Assembly (NCBI GenBank): GCA_027579435.1
Contig: JANBPK010001100.1
Span: forward strand, 1-42,039
Direction: 5' to 3'
Source: Candolleomyces eurysporus
Lineage: Eukaryota; Basidiomycota; Agaricomycetes; Agaricales; Psathyrellaceae
DNA: 42,039 nucleotides
In this document: one piece after another, positions 32,312 to 42,039 of the stretch
How positions within the stretch are numbered: the stretch's first letter is position 1
Layout of the letters: the number at the start of each line of letters is the position of its first letter
Program-made: the position numbers and the translations under genes
The notes under the pieces: generated by a model
Database searches by the model: none
What the model was told of the DNA's origin: nothing
What the model saw: the letters and a program-made list of their open reading frames with translations, nothing else

Positions 32312-34239
32312 ATGGCGCCTCCCTCGACTTCGACTCCGACTGCACTTACTCTGACCGTACACCAATTTGTTGGAACGCTCATGAGCAACTTGAATGGGGT
32401 ATTGCTGGATGCACTTGTGGATATCAACGCCGACGGGAAAATTCTCCTCGATAGCGGATTCGACAAATCTCGGATGCTGAAATTTCTATGTCCGAACCCT
32501 TGCTGTAGAGCTCGGACCAGACAAGGCTCGTCGGACGTCGAGGACACCGATACTTCCGGTGACGAGGTTCCCGCCGAGGCATTGCCTACCAAGTCTAAGG
32601 ACCCTCCGGTGGGAACAACCTCGAAAGCTCGGAAATCTAGCGAAAATGTACCAAGCCACGCCGAGGTGAGCAAGCACAAATATCCCAATGACAAGCGGCT
32701 CCAAACAAGCTGAGCTTTTTCTCCATTTGTTTCAGGGCACTACAAATGCGAAGTCATCGTCGAAAAGGCAGCGTAGACCTGTTGAGCCGAGACAAGTGGA
32801 AACGCGCCGGACCAACCAGCTACCACCGGATATAAGAAGGCTCTATTACGACGCTATCAAGGATTTCAAGCCGGGCAGTCAACTAAGTCGTCTTCTTGAA
32901 GCCGAAATTTCGGACCGAATCCAGGCAATCTTAGCCGTTAGAGAGGCGCAGCAAAACAAACCAAACTTGACGAAGATTAAGGTCTGTCACATGTGGCCGC
33001 TCCTTTCCTGATTGCACTAGTTTAACCGTTCCATTGCATCGAGGTTAGACTGTCCGCCTTTCTCAAGCCACAAAGGAGGATTTAGAGGACATGGGCGCGA
33101 AAGCCGTTTCACCTGGGGTTGGCTTCATCATCTTGGAAGGCAAGCACGCCGAAGACCTTTTCCGGGAGAGCGATCGTATATCCTCCGATGACTTTGAGGG
33201 TCAATGGGCCAAAAGAGAGTGCTTCCTGTTCTGCGAGAACCTCAAGACTGTGATCGCATCCTTCGGCGACCAGGTCCGTGCTACTAAGTGAATATATACA
33301 GTTGCCTTTCCTGACGATCTAGTTCGCATTAGTTCGAACCATGGTCCCGTTGCGTTTTTGACGACTTCGGTAAAGCTGTCGTACGCATTGTGGCGAGTCA
33401 GGAAGGTTCGACCACTCTGGTGTTTGAAGTTAGGGTGGGCACTCGCAAAGGGTCCTCCGAGTCGTCTTCGCGCAAAAAGACGGGTCCAGAAGGAAGCCAA
33501 AGCGAAGGCCTCGACTTGGTTGTCTTCGGTACTACCGGCACTTGTCTTATTGGGAGATTAGACTATCTCGCTATGCTTTCTTCCGCTCTCAAAAGAGCAC
33601 ATTTATTAAGTATGTATCACGTCTCACCTCTTCATCTCCTATCAAATTGAGCGGCTAACTACGTGTCTAAGGGTTGAAGAAAGTAAAGGCTATTGAAGAG
33701 ATCAAGGAGGCCATCGAAGACTTAGACGCCGATGGCGAGGAGTTCCTGCTTTGTATTATAGAGACGAAGCGTTTGCTTGAAAAAATGGAGGAGCTCGAGA
33801 AGCATAGTCCTCAGGTTATCGCCCAGAGTATAGCAGTGTACGTTGCACCCAGAATGCTTCCCGTATATCTCCGCTGACAAGTCACAAACTAGACTGCAGA
33901 AGACGCGTCGAACCAGCGTTCCCTGGTGCTTGACGGATGGTCAAAAGTGGGTTTTCGGTCTCACTTGGAGAGCTACAAACCAGCGGGAAGGTTACCACTA
34001 TGATACCGCCACGGTAAGCTGGCTCACAGAACACCCTGTGGGCCCTGATTGTCCGGAGGACCTCAATTCCCGCAGCAAACAAATTCTCAAGATTCTCGTA
34101 GGCTGGGTACGTCCATTAAATTCTAAGAAGACTAAAGTAGAAGTGATCGTTGACAATTATGAGATAGGCAACTACGAACGCTGAGAAAATTCAAGAATTG
34201 ATGATGGTTTGGAGGAAGGCTCAGGGAAGGAAGACGTAA
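32312..34239 (+). CDS. Unrecognised 517 aa protein, seven exons
   Basis: Exons 32312-32665, 32736-32981, 33049-33273, 33333-33609, 33672-33837, 33893-34106 and 34168-34239 join in frame over six introns (59-70 nt, all GT-AG). The product is mainly hydrophilic. It has a Ser/Thr-rich start with a Cys pair (LKFLCPNPCCRARTR), a basic linker (KSSSKRQRRPVEPR), a helical part (LPPDIRRLYYDAIKDFKPGS, LEAEISDRIQAILAVREAQQ), a beta-like middle (GVGFIILEGKHAEDLF, RIVASQEGSTTLVFEV), a Glu/Lys coiled-coil (LKKVKAIEEIKEAIEDL) and TVSWLTEHPVGPDCPEDLN near the end. I recognise no domain. The complete frame and clean splice sites argue that it is under selection, unlike its decayed surroundings. Its last exon overlaps the convergent F-box gene. 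Confidence 0.8.
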
Positions 34240-35956
34240 GGTTTGCAAAGAAGAAGGCGTTAAGATCAGATACTACGATACGATGCGAATGCTGGTCAAG
34301 AAGGACTTGTCGAGGGTTGGAGATGTCTGTACAGTTAGAAACGTGGGAAGTGATTCCAGAGGAATGATTTTCGAGCGACCCGCTTTCGAGGATCGGAGTC
34401 TCCTGGTACGGTATAAGTGTCCAACCCGACCTTTTTACGAAGGTGAGACAGTAACGGAATCCGAAAGGAGAGCAACGTTCTTTGGGGTGGTTGAGATGGC
34501 CCATATGGACCTTCTTGCATGCGATGGAGGACGAGAGATTGCTGGGATCGTCTGGGATACAGAGTAGAAACACTCCTTTCGCCGATGTTGGGACGGCGCA
34601 TTGGAAAATACCGTTAACTTTTACAGGGGGAAGGATGTCGTTCACGCGGCGTGGCCAGTCAGGTAGTTGATACTGCCAAAGACAGTCCTCTACCTCGGAA
34701 CTCCGAGCCCTGGATGGTGGTAGATCTGTATACGTTACAGATTGACGCCACTTCCAGAGTCTGACGTTTTGAACGGCGGAGCATAAAAGCAGAAGAAGGT
34801 CCCCCGGAAGGAGGAATACTCGCTAAGGAAAATAGATTAGTTAAAGATTCGGTATCGGACCCAGGAATCATCAGGCTCACCGTGCCAACTGCCGATTGAA
34901 GATACCACCTCATAAACCCTGAGTCGTGATCGGCTCGCTTCCCATTGAGCGAGTACCAGTCCACGATAACCGTGATCTGGGTAGGTAGTGAAAGGCAGTA
35001 CGCCAGGTTAGCGCCATGGAGGGACACGGATACTATGGTACAGCCGCTGTCTTCGAAGAAGGAAGAAAGGCATTGACAAGCTTTGATACCGGGTGACGAC
35101 CCAGTTCCTGAGCCAATAACCGCGCTCACTTCCCAGACCTGAAAGGAGTTGGTGATATAATCAAAATTTGGGGACAAGTAGGCAACGGAAACGGCAAGAT
35201 TAAAATGCTCGAGTGTTTTAAACTGGCTGGTAGTATTTGCGTCCGAGCACTCGGAAGTGTAATCGATGGAGAAGATGACCCGGGCAGCGTTCTCGGAAGC
35301 CTCCTTCTCTGGCAAAGGTGATTCCAGAAGTAAATTGGGACCTCCTGCACCCGACGACTTGGCATCGGGGGAGAAACAAAGATTCAAGTCATACCACCAG
35401 ACAGAACCGTCATCGCAGCCAGCCAGCAACCATCTGCCCCCTGGAACTAGGTGGAGTCTCGCAATTTCCGTTTTCGGGACATTGAACGAATAAGGCTTGT
35501 CTACCTGTAACGGTTGGGGAATCCTCAGCCTGACTTGTGATTTCCAGACGATTCGTTCAAGGTCAGTCGAGGAGCATTCGGGGAGCGGCTTTGGAAGAAT
35601 AAAAGGTGTGGGCATGGAATATTCGAGGTGTCGGCGGAAGAGTTGTGTCCACAACTCCTTCGAGTAAGTCGATGCTTGCAGAGTCTTGCATGTCTATTAC
35701 ACAATTCAGGGCGGAAAATTTGGATCATACCGGTAGCGACTTACAGTTCGGAGACGGATAACATCATCCCATTCGAGTTCGTTCATAATTAGCAAGAGAA
35801 TCTCCGTTGGAAGCGCCAGCAGTCCCTGCGGACGAGGCCCTGCCTACATCAGGTTTAGTCCTGTACCGATTTGAGGACTTCGAGAGAGCTTACCCGTAAG
35901 AGAGCAGAAAGCGCGTGTTTACCAGCATTTGTCAAAGAATACAGGAGACTCAACAT
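34172..35956 (-). CDS. F-box/beta-propeller-like protein, copy 2 of 5 (intact, 541 aa)
   Basis: Four exons: 35956-35894, 35843-35745, 35693-34881 and 34822-34172, with introns of 50, 51 and 58 nt. The F-box is split by intron 2: LPTEILLLIMNELEWDDVI, then RLRT, then TCKTLQASTYSKELWTQLFR. After YSMPTPFILPK comes a blade-like repeat with GGRWLLAGCDDGSVWWYDL, and later VIVDWYSLNGKRAD, RVFLLPGDLLLLL with LWKWRQS, and LDQHSHRIVVSDL. The arrangement fits an SCF adaptor with a WD-like propeller for substrate binding; family knowledge supports the F-box, the propeller is inferred from strand patterns. The C-terminal 20 or so residues diverge from the paralogues and coincide with the antisense overlap with the neighbouring gene. 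Confidence 0.85.
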
Positions 35957-36250
35957 TGAGATGGTGGGAGACGAGGGCGGACACAGACAAGGGACAAGTC
36001 CCCACGGTACTCCGTGTTCGCGTAGTTTGTACTTATTTGTCCTTGTTTGCGACCGGTTTGGCTTTCTAAGCCTTGCCCGTTTCCCTTCACCTGCTGGGAG
36101 CTTTCTGGAGCCTCGCGCTGCCTATTGGCCTATTGGCCAAAACAAAGAGGTAGGCTTGCTTAATGATATCCTCCGGATGTTTTTCAGTGAACGCTGATTC
36201 AATATTAACGAATACTCTAAAGGTGATGAACTGAAGATGATGATGGAAGG

Positions 36251-37990
36251 CTACCGGCAACAATTTGAAGGAATGAGATCGAAGGCAAAAAAGGTAGATA
36301 GGTTGGAGGCTACAACTCGATGCGAGAATTGGTCTAGAGTGACAACACGTAGCGAGAAATCGGCTGTGCCTCCAGGATTAACAGGGGGGCGTGAAGCTAT
36401 ATGTAACTGACCTGTCGAATTTGAGCCACCTCCTGGAGGCGAGGCTTGCTGATACGATACCTTTGTCCACCCTGATAATCGATTATAACAAAGACCGTAG
36501 CGAAACCCGAGGGGAGAGCGCTCTGATTCGGCTCTGATGAGCTGACCCGTGGACACCTGTCTACAAGTTACTGACGAGGAAACCAGACCGTCACCATCGT
36601 CCGGAATCGAGATCAGGAACACACCACGTCGAGCGGTTGGTACGATGCATTGGAGCATCCCGTTGACTGTGACGGGGGGCAGAATGTCGTGCACGAAATC
36701 TGCTCCTCCGGGTACCGTATACAGCCAAAACGGACTTCCTGGGTTGATGTCCCACAGTTCGGACAGCGGCAAGCTTGAACGTGCAGCCGATTGCCGCCAT
36801 TTCCAGAGCGTAACTTCTGATACTTTATAGCCTATTAGAAGAAGCAAATCACCTGGAAGGAGGAAGACTCGCTGTAGGACAAGTGGATCAGACTCCAGCG
36901 ACGAGGAGCCTGAAAATACAACTCACCGAGCCAGCTGATGACTCAAGATACCATCTCGCAAGGTCTGGGTCAGACGTAGCAGACTTCTCATTGACTGAAC
37001 ACCAATCCACGATGACGGTCGTTCCAGATGGGTGCGCAAGACAATACGCAAGGTGAATGTCATGAATCGAGATATCCTTGATGATGCAGGCAGTATCGTT
37101 GAAAAAGGAGAGGCGCTGGAGGGCCTTGATTTCGGTCAGCTCTCTCTTGTCTGATGCATTAGTGACAACATCCACTCTCCAAACCTGGAAGGAGTGAGCA
37201 ACAGAACGAATACCGGCCGGCATAATAGTCACAGCGACAGCCAAATTGAAGGATTCGAGAACCTTGTACGGGTTCTTGCTTGCGTTGACCAGTTCCGAGG
37301 TGTGGTCGATGGCGATAAAGATGCCAGCTTGGTTTTCGGAAGCCTGTTGGGCTGAGAGGGGCGATTCCAGGAGTAAATGGGGCCGTCCGGCTTGAGTAGA
37401 AGAACCGACATCGGTAGAGAGCAGATCGAGGTCATAGTACCAGACCGATCCGTCTGTGCACCCAGCCAGAAGCCAGCGTCCCCCGGGCACGAGGTGGATT
37501 GTCCTGACTGATGTGTCTGGGATATCGAAAGAATGCGACGCGACAATCGAACTGGGGATGACTAGTTCTGCCTGGGACTTCAGAACTATGCTTTCGATAA
37601 CATCTGAGGAGCACTGAGACAAGCTTCTTGGGAGAATGAAAGGTGTGGGCATCGAGTACTGGACATATCGGCGAAGGAGCTCTGTCCACACGTCTTTTGA
37701 ACAACTCGGCTCATGAAGCGTCTTGCAAGTCTGCAAAGCAGTTCAGTGTCGCATTTTTTAGCAATTATTGTGACCTACCATTCTGAGATTAATGATATCA
37801 TCCCATTCCAGCTCCTTCATAATTAGCAGCAAAATCTCTGTTGGGAGCGCAGGCAGTCCTTTTGGAGGAGGCTGAGCCTACACCAAGCTTAGTTCTATGG
37901 AGCTTTGTGGAGTTTGAGACACCCTACCCATGGCAGAGCTGCAAGGATATGTTTCCCAGCATTCGTCAGGGAATGAAGGAAATTCAACAT
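36251..37990 (-). CDS. F-box/beta-propeller-like protein, copy 3 of 5 (intact, 528 aa)
   Basis: Exons 37990-37928, 37877-37779, 37730-36927 and 36871-36251 have introns of 50, 48 and 55 nt at the same positions and phases as in copy 2. It starts MLNFLHSLTNAGKHILAALP. The F-box spans about residues 31-75 (LPTEILLLIMKELEWDDII, then TCKTLHEPSCSKDVWTELLR). The propeller-like region has GGRWLLAGCTDGSVWYYDL and SFQVWRVDVV, and the last exon has DILPPVTVNGMLQCIVP, ARRGVFLISIPDDGD and LDQFSHRVVASNL. No disruption is seen. The 21-residue first exon is conserved with copy 2 and may be a targeting or docking peptide. Confidence 0.87.
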
Positions 37991-38526
37991 GGTGGCGGTC
38001 AGAGAGAGGAGTCATCACACTACCGTGTATGTACGTGACTTCGCGTCATTTGTACCTGTTTGTCACCCCTTGGATGGGGCGGCGCTGGTGACGGGCACAG
38101 TTTCCCAAAGCACATAGTATGCATGGCGGATCTTGTCCTCGTTCTAACGTCTCGAAACGCTTCTACAGGAGCAAAAAGAAGCAGCTTGATATACCCTTCC
38201 CGACGCCGGCTCCCACCAGCGGTGGTTCAGCGATTCACGACGGGGAGAGATGGCCTGATCGAGAGTGGCTACGTCTCTATCTCGCTCAACTGAGACAAGA
38301 GAGCCTTGGAAAAATTGTTGAGGGAATTCGAGCAGTCGATGCGGCGTGCTGGCCGAAATGCGAACGCTTTACGATGAGGCGAGATCGAGTCGAGAAGGGC
38401 ATTGATATTACCGCGCACGGATACTGAGGTCCTTGAGACTTGCAAAAAAGTAAATCCTCCAGGCTAAGATAGGTTGGGTGCGTAGTAATCGGTGGCCAAA
38501 GCGTACTCAACGAAATTTAGCATTCA
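37991..38526. other. Intergenic with an orphan plus-strand frame
   Basis: A 102-codon frame at 38119-38427 contains a well-composed stretch (PDREWLRLYLAQLRQESLGK) preceded by an acceptor-like CTTCTACAG at about 38168. It could be one exon of a plus-strand gene or a transposon fragment; no homologue is recognised. The remainder is probably the promoter of copy 3. Confidence 0.3.
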
Positions 38527-40029
38527 TTATGAAACAGGTAATCGTAAAGAGCGGTTGAGCTGAGAGAACTGACGACCGCTTGGAAAAGGCTGAGGAAACG
38601 GCGGAGCGAATTCAGCGGACATGAACGTAGTTAGGTCCGACGCTACAATTCTGTGTGAATGTTGGTCAAATTTAATATGTCGAGGGTTGTTGGGGAGCGG
38701 TAAAATGATGTTGTTATCACTGGGTCTGTCTGATGTAAGTGCATCACATCTAGGAGTCGGAATTTCACGATACTGCATAAGCGCCAAACCTGACCCCTTC
38801 TCGAGAATAACCCCGTAGCGGAATCCGAAACAACGTCCCTTGCCTCTATTGAGCTGACCTACATCAACCTTCGTGCAAGTTATTGAGGAGCCGTTTGTAG
38901 TACCATGCGGAATGGAAAGTAAGAATACACCGCGCCGCGCAGTTGGGATGGTGCATTGAAAATTGTCGCGGATTTTGACGGGCGGGAGAATGGTGTGCAC
39001 AAAATCTGGCCCACAAGGTATTTTATACCGCCAGAACGGCTCCCCAGAGTCAATATCCCATACTTCGAACGGGGGCAAATCCGTAAGGGTAGCTGACTGC
39101 CGCCACTTCCAGAGACAGACTTCTTCTACCTGAGACGATAGCAATAGAAGTAAGTCCCCTGGGAGAAGGAATACTTGCTAGAGGAACGGTGCATGAGTCA
39201 GTGCTGGTCAACAGCGAACCTTGAAATTCGGACTCACCGTGCCAATTGCTGGGCGGAGATACCACCTCATAAAACCCGAATCGACATTGGCACGTTTCCC
39301 GTTGACCGAGCGCCAGTCTACGATGACGGTAAGTTGAGGAGGTAGTCCAAGGCAGTACACCAGATGAGCACCGTGGAGGGATATGCCGCGTAAAGTACAA
39401 TCAGAATCTTCGAAAAAGGAGGACAGGCACTGACAGGCTTGTAGTTCAGATTGTCGACCACCTGCGGTATTGTTGACAACCTTCACTCTCCACACCTGAA
39501 TAGAGTGCGTAGAATAATCAAGCCTGATTGCCAGATGTGTCACGGAGACGGCGAGGTGGAAATGTTCGAGGATGGTCCAGTGGTTTATATCGCTGTTGCT
39601 CGAGAGTTCGAAGGTGGTGTCGATAGAGAACCGGATCCCAGCTCGATTTTGAGACGCTTCTTCCGCTGGTAATGGTGATTTTAGCAGTAAATTTGGCTGT
39701 CCTAGGTGTGGAGGCGGTCGACCCACAGAATAGAAAAGGTCAAGGTCATACCACCAAACAGACCCGTCCTTGCAGCCAGCGAGAAGCCATCTACCCCCTG
39801 GAACAATATGGATGTTTACGACCTCCGTGTTTGGGACATTGAAAGAATGCGGTTTCATAGCCGTTAATGGTCGGGGCATGGCCAACCTGGCCTGTGATTT
39901 CCAGACAACTTGTTCAATGTCAATCGAGGAGCACTGAGAGAGCGGCTTGGGAAGAATGAATGGTGTGGGCATCGAGCATTCAAGGCATTCCGTGACCTGC
40001 GCGCTCCACTCTTCGGTCTCGTGAGTCAA
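38527..40029 (-). CDS. F-box-family protein lacking its F-box, copy 4 of 5
   Basis: The last two exons of the family are present and open: 40029-39238 and 39177-38527, with a 60 nt intron, for up to 480 aa if translation starts at 40029. From CLECSMPTPFILPKPLSQCS onward it matches the paralogues: GGRWLLAGCKDGSVWWYDLD, VIVDWRSVNGKRAN, VFLLPGDLLLLLSSQ with LWKWRQS, LDQHSHRIVAS-type FDQHSHRIVASDL. Upstream of about 39990 the sequence is unrelated (MTHETEEWSAQVTE), so the first two exons and the F-box are gone. The intact propeller part could still be translated, but it could not bind Skp1 in the usual way. It may be a recent truncation pseudogene or a decoy-like product. Confidence 0.65.
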
Positions 40030-40637
40030 TCAAAACTATTTCTTTCCCTCAGAGATGAGTCTCCCAGTCCTCGACGTCTCGGATCCTCTCTCTGGCCTGC
40101 TGGAAAGCTCCCAGCAGGTCCGTGGGTTTTTCCCGACTCACCGCTCGGGGTCGGCTCCCGAGTTAGCGCCAAAGTGCTCCACCACCCTTGGAAACTAGGA
40201 TTGACAATTGCGTCAACTCCCAAGCTTCCAAGCCTGTCTCTCTCCTCTCTCACATCGAGTCTCCCTCTCGCTATGGTCCCCCTCTCTAATGTCATCTGAT
40301 TGATTTCCGGAAAGATCACTCATGACTCATTTCTCTTTCCGGAATCCCTTTATTCGCTGTGATACGCTAACTTGTTGCGTAGATTAGTTACAGTGTAGCG
40401 TAGCGTACGGGACTACGAATTGTATGACAAGTTAGCCTCTCCCTTGAAGCGGTCAGGTGATGCGCGCAGTTTGCGCTTGTGTACGCGTCCGCTCCTCAAG
40501 CGCCTGCGCGCCTGATTCCTCCTTCCTGCTTTCGTTCCCCCACCTCGAACGACAGCATACACTCGCTCAGCCCGAGCGATCTTTCTTTCTTTCCCACCCG
40601 CCCTCGCCTAGTGTGTGGGTAGGTCACGGATCCCGGC
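40030..40637. other. Non-homologous insert between two truncated F-box genes
   Basis: It separates the 5'-truncated copy 4 from the 3'-truncated copy 5. It contains an inverted repeat GCTAACTTGT (40366-40375) and ACAAGTTAGC (40427-40436), two TTCCGGAA palindromes about 30 bp apart near 40308 and 40338, and a pyrimidine-rich end (40500-40620). No coding frame is convincing. It could be a remnant of a mobile element or filler at a rearrangement junction. Confidence 0.4.
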
Positions 40638-41494
40638 GGTCATCCTCAATGACATCGACTCTTCATGTTTGAAAAGAGTTGATGGCACTGTCTCCGAGAC
40701 GAGTTCCATAAGTAACACAGATAGCAAGGTGGAAGGGTTTGAAAGGTTGGTGAGACCCAACGCCGCTCATTGGGCTGTTCAGCGGACGTGTGGTCAATAG
40801 AGAAGAGAATCCTTGCTTTGTTTCGGGAAGCTTCTCCTCCTGCTAGCGGCGATTCCACCAGCAGCTTGGCCTCCCTGTATTGGCCCGGTAGGTTGGGAAT
40901 GAGATCATACCATCAGACGGACCGTCCTCGCAGCCAGCAAGGATACATCTACCGCCTGGAACGATATGGAGTCTTGCGACCTCCGTATTCGGGGTATTGA
41001 ACGAACGCAGCTTGTCCAATGTGAACAGCTGGGGTATCTCTAGACTGGCTTGTGATTCCCAGAAGATTCGCTGTACATTACTCGAGAAGCACTCGAGGAA
41101 CGTTTTGAGGGGAATGAACGGAGTGGGCAACGAACATTCGAGGGATCGGTGAAAGAGCCCGGTCCACACCTCCTTCGCGGGAGTGGGTGCTTGCAGCCTC
41201 CTGCATGTCTATGAAAGAATTCAGCGTCGGATTTTTAGCAACACTTATGGTGACTTCCGATTCTGAAATTAGGAATATCAGCCCACTCTATTTCCTTCAT
41301 AATAGCAAGAGAGCTTCTATCAGGAGGGCCTGCAATCCCTGCGGCTCGAGGGGACGCTGTACCAACAACTTTGACTTGAGCTTGAATCCTGACTTGAAGA
41401 GTTTAAGAGAGAATACCCATGGGAGAAGAGACATACGTTTCATAGCAATCATTGCCAGAGAACGAACAAAGTCGAGGTCGAGAATTGACGCCAT
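40638..41494 (-). pseudogene. 5' half of an F-box/beta-propeller-like gene, copy 5 of 5
   Basis: The first exon (MASILDLDFVRSLAMIAMK, from 41494) still has a GTATGT donor. In the F-box exon a one-base loss (CTATTATGAAGG where copy 3 has CTAATTATGAAGG) shifts the frame, and the donor after it is GGAAGT, as in copy 1. Downstream are RSLECSLPTPFIPLK, GGRCILAGCEDGP and a frameshifted remainder, ending at the breakpoint near 40638 within the propeller region. The last exons are missing. It is a clear pseudogene and the duplicate of copy 1. Confidence 0.8.
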
Positions 41495-41960
41495 GATGGC
41501 GGGAGAGACGAAGTCTCCAATAAGTCCCGGTCACATGTGGCCATCGTGACAACTTCCATATGTGTTTGTTTTACATTCGTTCAGCAGTGAATATTCTGAA
41601 GTCGTTTTTTTTTTCTACTCCTCTTTCCTTTTACAACATTCACCCTATCACTTTCCGAAGTTGCTCCTTCTATATCGCTTCTCGCTCTTTCGAACTTTTG
41701 ACTTCAGAATAGACGGAGAGATCGAATGCCTACGGGGAGAGATTGCCCCATCACCGTGAGTTCTGAGTTTGTCCTAATATCGGGCCAAGCCGACTGCGGC
41801 GGTATGCGCCAAGCTAGGCGACTTCCGAATCGAAGCGGTTCGACTTGTCGTTGATAAGCGCCGTATGTGCATACTCCAAACGTACCTTGCGCCTGGTTCA
41901 CAAGCTAGATAATGCACATGGCAGAGCGCCAATCGAGATCGACTCAGGACGATATATAGT
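40638..41960. repeat. Segmental duplication, right copy (pairs with 28306-29678)
   Basis: Direct-repeat partner of the left copy, about 12.3 kb away. It shares the F-box-family 5' half, the promoter and the divergent gene start, with more coding sense retained on the plus-strand side than in the left copy. Confidence 0.85.
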
Positions 41961-42039
41961 GGTTCTATGCAGAGACTTTATTCCCTATCCAAAGCTGCTC
42001 CTCGAGCTACTGCCTCTGCATGTGCAGTTGATCGACCCG
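41726..42039 (+). CDS. Possible start of a plus-strand gene cut by the right edge
   Basis: A CT-rich tract (41600-41700) leads to ATG at 41726 and MPTGRDCPIT, ending at a GTGAGT donor. After CAAGCTAG comes ATSESKRFDLSLISA, then a GTATGT donor. A third piece reads NAHGRAPIEIDSGRYIVV and stays open to the window end. The phases of the second and third pieces do not agree in my reading, so a splice site is wrong or the gene is damaged. The divergent arrangement with the F-box family is shared with 29.4 kb. Family not recognised. Confidence 0.3.

Noticed and set aside
1..42039. CRISPR arrays, bacterial operons, riboswitches or prophage
   Set aside because: Intron-rich genes and a Pol III tRNA show a eukaryotic nuclear sequence; no regularly spaced repeats were seen.

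Overview
This is eukaryotic nuclear DNA from a filamentous basidiomycete, most likely an Agaricomycete. The evidence is the 48-75 nt GT-AG introns, several exons per gene, and protein families typical of mushroom-forming fungi: NACHT proteins with the PPKCDEDTRVEVISEI lead-in, short BTB proteins with an FYTEDT start, F-box proteins and CHAT proteins. The species cannot be named from this sequence. Scattered single Ns, often beside homopolymers, and isolated one-base frameshifts suggest a draft, homopolymer-prone assembly. Some apparent breaks may therefore be sequencing errors. All gene models below are my own splice reconstructions, without transcript support.

Layout. 0-1.1 kb: 5' part of an unrecognised gene (-) running off the left edge. 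1.2-13.2 kb: tandem cluster of NACHT P-loop NTPase (fungal NLR-like) genes, all on the minus strand. It holds two intact genes (2876-5142 and 10808-13138), one with a single frameshift (6094-8404) and a 3' fragment (1439-1962) that is a diverged copy of the end of the 10.8 kb gene. A degraded gene recalling kinase-linked fungal proteins lies at 9.1-9.9 kb. 13.3-15.5 kb: an F-box pseudogene (+), a BTB/POZ gene (+) and a tRNA-Asp(GTC) (-). 15.9-25.6 kb is housekeeping-like: a large disordered Ser/Pro-rich protein (+), a small five-exon gene (-), a 659 aa F-box protein (-) and UBC13, the Lys63-specific ubiquitin-conjugating enzyme (-).

27.5-42 kb is a second accessory region. Five members of one F-box/beta-propeller-like family lie on the minus strand: two intact (34172-35956, 36251-37990), one that lost its F-box (38527-40029) and two decayed (27.5-29.1, 40.6-41.5 kb). 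Among them are a CHAT-domain (caspase-like) pseudogene (+) and an intact seven-exon, 517 aa gene of unknown function (+) whose last exon overlaps the 3' coding end of its F-box neighbour. Direct repeats of about 1.3 kb flank this block, and direct repeats of about 0.75 kb flank the two middle NACHT genes.

Taken together, NACHT, CHAT, BTB, F-box and kinase-like genes sit in duplicated, decaying arrays around a stable core. This is the birth-and-death pattern expected of fungal self/non-self recognition or innate-immunity-like genes. That functional reading is inference. The most testable idea is a conserved N-terminal motif, FNVGGNIQIDIDSSQHVH, in the NACHT proteins that could be an amyloid-type signalling motif.
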